A stretch of DNA of 49,940 nt from Stramenopiles sp. TOSAG23-6 (taxonomy: Eukaryota > Sar). The notes under the pieces were generated by a model. The model was not told where the DNA came from. It did not search any database and saw only the letters and a program-made list of their open reading frames with translations. Shown piece by piece: positions 44,466 through 49,940 of this stretch. Each line of letters begins with the position of its first letter. Position 1 is the stretch's first letter. A program made the position numbers and the translations under genes. The stretch covers positions 5,001 through 54,940 of the forward strand of contig LT635920.1 in assembly GCA_900128565.1 (NCBI GenBank), read 5' to 3'.

Positions 44466-45542
44466 ATGGCATCTACAACATGCGCTTCTAATTATCACTC
44501 TGTAGGTGAAGATGGTAGTCTTTATCGTCACGATGGCGTTCGTATTGTACACGATCCATTTTCTCCAGATATGGCTGCAAAGTATGGTGCTCCTGGAAAG
44601 ACAGACAGTGACGGATTTAATCCATACGCAGATGCAGTTGGGGCTGGTATTTATGGCGGAACAGTTCAAAGATCGGCTAATGGAGCTATTGTCATTGGTC
44701 GACAGTACCAAAATCATAATCCTCGACCAGGTCCAGTCTACTCTAATGGTGGATATTCTCCAATTTCTATCGCACTGCAGTCTTTCCACTCCAAATCATC
44801 TCATCTCAAAGCGTTACTTGAGAAATATCCTGACTTAGTAAATGATACAAGTACAGGGGGTGCACTACCACTCCATAATTGTGGGATGAGCCAGAGAAAT
44901 CAATTGGCAACAAGTTTCATAGTTAGTCACGGCGGTGACATTGAAGCTGTCGACACTTATGGTTTTACACCATTACATCGGATGGCATCTAATAATCTTC
45001 CTATTGGTACCAAAGCACTGTTAGATGCAGGAGCATCACCCATTGGATTACCTGGATTAAATACACCAACACCTTTACAGATTGCGCGTGAGTCAAGAGC
45101 TGAAGCGGTGATTTCTATCTTGGAAACTTTTGGTAACAAACGAAAGGTAGATAATACTACACTTGTATCATCAATAACTATTTTTACTGCATCATATCCA
45201 GCCATTATAGGTAAATACTCACGTCGTGATGGTCGTACTGAAATACCTAAAGGATTTGTTTCAGTCTGCCACGAAAACCAATGGAATCCTTCTACAACTT
45301 GGAAAAAGCTTAATGGTGGAGAAAACTTGACTTGGTTTGCTCATGAAGATAATGATTCCTATATTTATTTTAATAAGTCAGATGGTTGCTGGTGGATTGA
45401 TGGCCCTGATGGTCTTGGTGCGTATAAAGCAAAAGGTCCAGCATATGCACCTCCTTGTGGACAAATTCGATGGGATGGTTTGAAAGGAAATGAAACAAAT
45501 GTTGGCCCAGTCTTGGCTGTTTATCGGGGGATTGATGAGTAA
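44466..45542 (+). CDS. Ankyrin-repeat protein of an alga-type family
   Basis: 358 residues from ATG 44466. An in-frame ATG at 44403 adds 21 residues, but MASTTCASNYHSVGEDGSLY looks like the conserved start. A distinctive N-terminal block (DMAAKYGAPGKTDSDGFNPY, GAGIYGGTVQ, IGRQYQNHNPRPGPVYSNGG) precedes two to four ankyrin repeats (~125-225: GALPLHNCGMSQRNQ, DTYGFTPLHRMASNN, NTPTPLQIARESRAEAV). A conserved C-terminal module follows (YPAIIGKYSRRDGRTEIPKG, WWIDGPDGLGAYKAKGPAYA). I associate this full-length pattern with unicellular stramenopile or haptophyte-type algal proteins of unknown function. That link is from memory. A truncated second copy of the last ~80 bp follows the stop. Confidence 0.75.
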   Translation: MASTTCASNYHSVGEDGSLYRHDGVRIVHDPFSPDMAAKYGAPGKTDSDGFNPYADAVGAGIYGGTVQRSANGAIVIGRQYQNHNPRPGPVYSNGGYSPISIALQSFHSKSSHLKALLEKYPDLVNDTSTGGALPLHNCGMSQRNQLATSFIVSHGGDIEAVDTYGFTPLHRMASNNLPIGTKALLDAGASPIGLPGLNTPTPLQIARESRAEAVISILETFGNKRKVDNTTLVSSITIFTASYPAIIGKYSRRDGRTEIPKGFVSVCHENQWNPSTTWKKLNGGENLTWFAHEDNDSYIYFNKSDGCWWIDGPDGLGAYKAKGPAYAPPCGQIRWDGLKGNETNVGPVLAVYRGIDE

Positions 45543-45552
45543 ACATTTTTAT

Positions 45553-45631
45553 TTTTATGCGGTTTGAATGGAAATGAAACAAATGTTGGCCTAGTCTTGG
45601 CTGTTTATGTTGGGATTGAGTACACATTTTT
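45553..45631 (+). pseudogene. Truncated tandem copy of the ankyrin gene's 3' end
   Basis: ggtttgaatggaaatgaaac and the following bases repeat 45477-45554 with about 10% mismatches, covering the last ~22 codons plus the beginning of the 3' flank (acatttttatttttatgcg). The copy has no start and drops the final Asp-Glu codons, so it is a relic or a 3'-UTR segment, not a gene. Confidence 0.7.
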
Positions 45632-45690
45632 ATTTTATGCGTTGTTTACCTACAACTTTGTGTTCCGGTTATTTTGTATAAAAAAGTTTA

Positions 45691-45779
45691 TTTACAAAGG
45701 TACAATCTCTATGAATTGTTTTTCGGTTTCTATATTTATAAAGGAACAATATCTATGAATTGTTTTTCGGTTTCTATTT
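45691..45779. repeat. Short tandem duplication at the 3' end of the pseudouridine synthase gene
   Basis: A ~43-bp unit (acaatctctatgaattgttt then ttcggtttctat) occurs twice. The right copy encodes the C-terminus EKQFIDIVPL of the minus-strand gene, and the left copy lies beyond its stop. Together with the ankyrin 3' copy it makes this a small hot spot of tail duplications between two convergent genes. Confidence 0.75.
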
Positions 45780-46235
45780 CAAAGTCATAATAATTTTGAG
45801 ATTTTCCTTCATCAGTTGGAGTTATTTCCTTATCTATTTTAGGAAATTTTAATCTCACACATCGAAGGCATATATTTGGTGTATGTGGATCAATTCCTAT
45901 AGCATCATCCCAATTCAAAGCATTTGAACCTTTAATGAATGGTATCCGATCAACTATTCTCTTGGAATATTTTGTCTTCGAATCTGAATTTTTTTCTAAA
46001 TATTTTTTCTGACTTTTAGACTGATTTTCTAACAAGTTAAAATAATTCTGCCGTTTAATCATCATAGCATTTAAACTATTATACATTACATCACCAACAA
46101 GTGGATAACCACGATGAGCTAGTTGTGCTCTTATTTGATGTGTTCTACCTGTAATCAATGTTATATCAACTTCAGCTATTGTAGATAATTTTGTTTCTGC
46201 AATTGGAATTGTATTACAATCTGACTTATTATTAC

Positions 46236-46272
<37 letters not shown>

Positions 46273-47319
46273 TGAGTCATTTATACATCTATTTTTGAGT
46301 TTTTGTTTACAATACAAGTCATCTTGAATACATTTCATTGCGCTTGCTTTAGTAAATGATATCCATTTTGGATATTCGGACACATCATCACTGAATACAC
46401 GAATTCCAGTTATTTTCATAATACATTTTTGCCACTTTCCTAATTGATCTAACTTTGCCTTTTCTACAACATCACTTGAAGTATTACACATTATCTTTGG
46501 AGCCCTAGGAGTTTTCAACATATAGTCTGAAAAATAATGTTCACTATATTTCTGTTCTTTTTTATTATCATTATTCATTTCTATTTCATCATTTTGCAAT
46601 AGTTTTGTGAGTTTTGTCAAATTAGTATCACTTGAACAGTGTACTAGAGCTCTATATTCTTTGCAAACTTTACCAGCTTCGACTAATTTATTAAATTGGC
46701 GTTGAAATTCTTTAGATTTTGCATAGACTAACAATCCTTGTGTTGGAACATCAAGCCGTGTTGTTGGTAAAATAGCGTTTCCATTATGACAACTGACACC
46801 CAAAGAAATAAAAAGCTGCTGGGGTACATTTTCAATAAAATTATCAACACTCGGAACGCTCGGCACTCCAGCAGGTTTATCAACTACAACAAAGTTCTCG
46901 TTATTGTAAACAATTCTTTCTGACCATTTTGTGGACAACGCAGATAAAAAACGCTTCGGTTTCGAATGAACTCGGAGATATCCTCCACTATGTAAGATTG
47001 TCGAACGACCATTATCTCCAAGTAAACGACGAAGTAATATTTTAGGTGCATCTGGACCCTTCGGATTATAGTAAACAGCTCCCAAATCGAAAATATTGTC
47101 AATATCTTGGTTAGGCATACTACATAAAATGCTCTTCACTACTTCATGGGCAGTTTTACCCGTAGAGTCCACGCAAGCATTACTACCAAGAATAACGTGG
47201 CATTGACGACCTGACCACGTCACATCCATATCAGAAGTAGTAGAGATACTTCGAATAATATGTTTACCTGCTGAACAGAAAAATTCCACTTGCTTTGCTT
47301 TTCTCAAAACATGAAACAT
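45736..47319 (-). CDS. RluA-family RNA pseudouridine synthase
   Basis: 527 residues. RluA-type enzymes isomerise uridine to pseudouridine in rRNA, tRNA or mRNA. The catalytic loop is TTRLDVPTQGLLVYAK with Asp190, preceded by FVVVDKPAGVPSVPS (~143-157) and followed by the conserved ITGRTHQIRAQLAHRGYPLVGD. The family's HRLDxxTSG box appears here as TRLDxPTQG, a fair variant. The N-terminus (MFHVLRKAKQVEFF...HIIRSIS) is basic/hydrophobic and may target mitochondria. An insertion of ~120 residues with a poly-Asn tract lies between the catalytic loop and the THQIR motif. An N-terminal S4-like segment is not clear. Convergent with the ankyrin gene and divergent from the dioxygenase gene. Confidence 0.88.
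46229..46273. repeat. Trinucleotide (ATT/AAT) tract
   Basis: Fifteen nearly perfect triplets encode the poly-Asn stretch of the pseudouridine synthase. Related shorter Asn tracts occur at 37781-37799 in the DUF268 gene. Confidence 0.9.
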
Positions 47320-47896
47320 GTATGAGTTGAGTATTTTACGAACGTAGTAAGGAAGAAATTTTAGAAAATGATCGAACTATCTATCTCTAATCTACTCTCA
47401 GATCAGCTGCTGAACTCAAAAACACGAAATCTAACATTCCAAATTGTTGAATTGGAAAAACAACATTCCTTTGAAAGATACGCGAAAAAGATACGTATCC
47501 ACCACCACCAGAAAAGCATATCTACTATTTCCAAAGGCTTTTGCTTACTTTAAAAGAAAACTATTTCAAATAAGAAACAAATATAATCGACATATAGTAG
47601 AAGTTTATCACATTTAAATGGTTCAAACCTATCTTGTTTCACTCGAAAGATTCCACGAGTAAGACAACGAGTAAGATCTTTTTTGTTGTTGTAAAGTTTT
47701 ACTCCGTTACGGTTTTTTTTGTGTAGATATTATATAGTCAACAAACTACTTTTTAACAATAGATGGAATATAAAGATTAGCATATATGACTTATAAGTAA
47801 TATAGTAACAAGAGTGTGAAAAATATAGTTATAGAGAAATTTTTACTCAGTCGTGAAAGCGTACAATATAACTTTTGAAACTACATTCAAACAATA
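47320..47896. promoter_or_regulatory. Divergent intergenic region, pseudouridine synthase / dioxygenase
   Basis: 577 bp, the longest gene-free gap in the right half. A 61-codon plus-strand frame at 47368-47553 looks spurious. An imperfect direct repeat (cgagtaagacaacgagtaag) lies near 47654-47673. No RNA gene or intron-family copy seen. Confidence 0.4.
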
Positions 47897-49184
47897 ATGT
47901 CTGGAAATAAAACAAACTCTACAACAAAATCAACATCTTTTCGTCCTATAGCATCGAGTGTTTCTAAATCATCTCCAGAAAAATATTTTGCAGGATTTAG
48001 TGGTCAATGTCGTAATGTGAAAAATACTATTGTCACAACTCCATTTCTAACATCGACAGCATGTAAAAAAATAATAACAATGTGTGAAGAATTTGCAATT
48101 TCAAAAAGTGGTTGGTCTAGAGATCACTCTTCCATATATACACAATCTACTACTGATCTAGAAGTTGTATCAATTCCTTCACTTCGTAAATGGTTTTTAA
48201 AAACTGATTTTATGAATGAATTACAATCTTTTTATGACGAAGCATGTACGTTTTATTTTTTTTCAATTTGAATTTTTTTTTCGTACGAAATTTTGTACCT
48301 AACAAATTTTAGTTTTTTTTTTTGAATTATTTTCCAAAATACATATGGAGAACAAATTTATTTTATGGATGATTTTTTTGTAGTAAAATACTCAACAGAA
48401 ATTGGTGGACAGCGTTCCTTACCCATTCACAAAGACGCTGGAAATATTAGCTTTATGATAGCATTAAGTGATCGTTCCGAATATAGTGGAGGTACGTTAT
48501 TGTTTCAACCCTAACCCTAACCCTAATTTTTTCAACAATATTTTTTGTATCAAAGAGTTATTTCTAATTTCTAATTATTTTTCAACACATTTTTTTTTTC
48601 GTACAGGCGGTACATATTTTGAAAGTACAGATAAAATATTACATCTTGAGCAAGGAGAATTAGTATCTTTTGGAGCTAATTTGATGCATCGTGGGGAAAA
48701 TATTGAAAACGGTACCAGGTATCTTTTAGTAGGATTTTGTCATACAAAAAAAGATTATACACCAATGTCAGGAGATATAGATCCATCAAAATTACAAGTA
48801 GTTCCGGGAAATAGACTTTCTCTTCCTAGTTGTGCTTTTAAAGCATCTGAAGTGTTAGCAAAAGCAAATCAGAGTAAGAATAAAAATGTACACATTGAAC
48901 AAAATATCAAACATATAAATCCTATACTCGATCATGAAAATGAAACCGATGAAACATTTAGTTTTCATACACCAAATATGAAATGCTTCTTAGGTGAACA
49001 TCCAGGAGTATATAGCTCAAAATGTCTTAGCAATGTGTATAAAGAACAAAAACGATTACGAAAGCGACACCAAGCAATAATAAGTAATAAAAGGGCGCGT
49101 TTATCGCCTAGAATTGATGTCGACGAACGGTATCAAAAGAAGAAAAAAAGGAAAAAATCACACAAAAGACATTTTCAAAAATAA
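47897..49184 (+). CDS. 2-oxoglutarate/Fe(II) dioxygenase, prolyl-4-hydroxylase-like (3 exons)
   Basis: The exons are 47897-48245, 48345-48491 and 48607-49184, giving 357 residues. P4H-type enzymes use 2-oxoglutarate, O2 and Fe(II) to hydroxylate proline or related side chains. The double-stranded beta-helix core carries His145-x-Asp147 (LPIHKDAG) and distal His193 (LMHRG) as iron ligands, and Arg203 (GTRYLLVGF) as 2-oxoglutarate anchor. Both junctions fall inside the core (DEA-Y-GEQIYF and SG-G-GTYFE), so the splice positions are well fixed. The C-terminal ~130 residues are a basic, low-complexity tail ending in Lys/Arg-rich sequence, perhaps a nuclear signal. No signal peptide. Substrate unknown. 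Confidence 0.85.
48246..48344 (+). repeat. Introner-like intron 1 of the dioxygenase gene
   Basis: 99 bp, from GTACGTTTTATTTTTTTTC to TTTTCCAAAATACAT, with core CGTACGAAATTTTGTACCTA. Frame and homology require GCA T|AT GGA GAA. The only AG in its second half (TTTTAG, about 48312) shifts the frame and soon hits a stop. Confidence 0.85.
48492..48606 (+). other. Conventional GT-AG intron with telomere-like repeats
   Basis: 115 bp, GTACGTTATTG to TTTTTCGTACAG. It contains three tandem CCCTAA units (48511-48528). The 3' end TTTCGTACAG partly recalls the introner core, so it may be a rearranged relative. Confidence 0.8.
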
Positions 49185-49437
49185 ATTATATTTTTCTGTT
49201 CGTTTCTGTTTTTGTGTATTCACAAAGTTGTATTTATTTTTTTATACATGTGTATTCGCTGTGTTCTAGCACTAGTAGCTAGGGTTAGGGTTGATTGACT
49301 GGTCATATATATATATGGCCAAAAAACACGACGACGACGTCTCAAAAAAAATCTCAATCCTCGGGACACTCAAAAAATACTACTTTCATCCATACACTTT
49401 TTTTTGAAATAGAACAATAACTATAACACATTATAGA
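49185..49437. other. Intergenic region, dioxygenase / isochorismatase
   Basis: It holds a second telomere-like motif (agggttagggtt, 49281-49292) and, just after it, a near-palindrome (ggtcatatatatatatggcc, 49301-49320). Confidence 0.5.
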
Positions 49438-49887
49438 ATGTCTCTCGGTCCTCGATCTGTGGGTCGTCTTTTAGAGCGGGGTACTACAAAGCTATTTGTC
49501 TGTGATATGCAGGAACGCTTTCGGTCTCTCATTCTTGATATGCCGAAAGTGATCTCTTCAACGAAGTTGCTTGTTGAAACTGCAAATTTATTGAACATTC
49601 AATGTGTTGTAACAGAACAATACCCCAAAGCTTTAAAACACACTATTGACGAGCTTAAAAGTGTATTGGATGCTTCTGCATTAGTTGTAGAAAAGAAAAA
49701 ATTCTCAATGATGACTTCTGATGTCGAAAATGCTTTATGTCCACCTGGAGAAAAAGAAACTACATCTGTTATTCTTTGTGGTATCGAAGCACATGTATGT
49801 ATCTTACAAACAACATTAGATCTACTTGATCGTGGTATTGACGTTCATATCGTTACAGATGCTGTTTCAAGTCAACGGGAAGAGGAT
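49438..49887 (+). CDS. Isochorismatase-fold protein, ISOC1/2-like (5' exon, cut by window edge)
   Basis: 150 residues of the first exon from ATG 49438. The sequence follows the ISOC1/ISOC2 branch of cysteine hydrolases: KLFVCDMQERF, VVTEQYPKALKHT, VILCGIEAHVCILQTTLDLL and DAVSSQREED. The catalytic triad positions are Asp23, Lys88 and Cys121. These eukaryotic proteins keep the isochorismatase fold, but their physiological substrate is unclear. The exon ends in phase 0 at GAG GAT|GTATGTTTTATT, and an introner-family intron follows to the window edge. The 3' exon is outside the window. Confidence 0.9.
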
Positions 49888-49940
49888 GTATGTTTTATTT
49901 TTTTTCAAATTCCAATTTTTTTTCGTACGAAATTTTGTAC
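49888..49940 (+). repeat. Introner-like intron (5' half) at the right edge
   Basis: It begins GTATGTTTTATTTTTTTTC and ends at the window edge inside the core TCGTACGAAATTTTGTAC. The host exon ends in AT, as in most family members. Confidence 0.85.

Noticed and set aside
47368-47553. 61-codon plus-strand frame in the long intergenic gap
   Set aside because: No domain, composition like its surroundings, and it lies in a likely double promoter.
49301-49320. Near-palindrome ggtcatatatatatatggcc as an operator or origin
   Set aside because: AT-dinucleotide runs easily make palindromes. A single copy with no supporting context.

Overview
The window is from a small-genome, AT-rich microbial eukaryote. 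Reading frames are long and mostly intron-free, intergenic gaps are short (about 80-600 bp), and the standard genetic code fits, with both TAA and TGA used as stops. Single Ns, many beside or inside homopolymer runs, suggest a corrected long-read assembly. Several genes point to a ciliated cell: an ARL13B-type GTPase and a CEP104-like multi-TOG protein. Lineage cannot be fixed from the sequence alone. The ankyrin protein at 44.5 kb resembles a family I associate with stramenopile-type algae. TIR-bearing introners and non-canonical introns are known from, for example, Amoebophrya-type alveolates and pelagophytes. Both are only hints.

Layout. 1-4.4 kb: the distal part of a minus-strand multi-exon gene with a clear WSC domain, followed by about ten tiny Cys-bearing exons set in two alternating families of homologous ~100-bp repeats. 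Its far end runs off the left edge. 4.5-4.8 kb is a ~31-bp minisatellite. 5.6-33.8 kb: eight intronless genes: LRR/coiled-coil protein (-), ARL13B-like GTPase (+), MCM7 (-), TPR-FH2 formin (+), multi-TOG CEP104-like protein (-), EF-hand/IQ/WW/B-box protein (+), MAPKKK-type kinase (-), mitochondrial carrier (+). The strand alternates at every gene, so the block is made of divergent and convergent pairs. 34-50 kb: a creatinase-type M24 protein, a Gly/Ala-rich membrane protein, a secreted DUF268 methyltransferase-like protein, a TRM7/FTSJ1 tRNA 2'-O-methyltransferase, a DHX16/Prp2 spliceosomal helicase, an ankyrin protein, a RluA-type pseudouridine synthase, a prolyl-4-hydroxylase-like dioxygenase and an isochorismatase-fold protein cut by the right edge.

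Most striking signal. Five genes between 34 and 50 kb are interrupted by ~95-113 bp introns of one family. Members share a quasi-palindromic core (GTACGAAATTTTGTAC, then YTAA) and inverted termini (GTAYGTTTT.../...AAAATAC), usually flanked by a direct AT. Protein homology fixes several junctions exactly. At those junctions most introns do not end in AG but in ...ATACAT or a variant. One (35323-35422) has no AG dinucleotide at all. They look like recently spread MITE-like introners excised at non-canonical borders. The 1-4.4 kb gene shows a second, tandemly amplified exon/intron system.

Functionally the window mixes cilium and cytoskeleton genes (ARL13B, formin, TOG protein, IQ/EF-hand protein), replication (MCM7), RNA processing or modification (DHX16, TRM7, RluA-type) and metabolism (creatinase, carrier, isochorismatase). 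I see no operon-like or pathway clustering.
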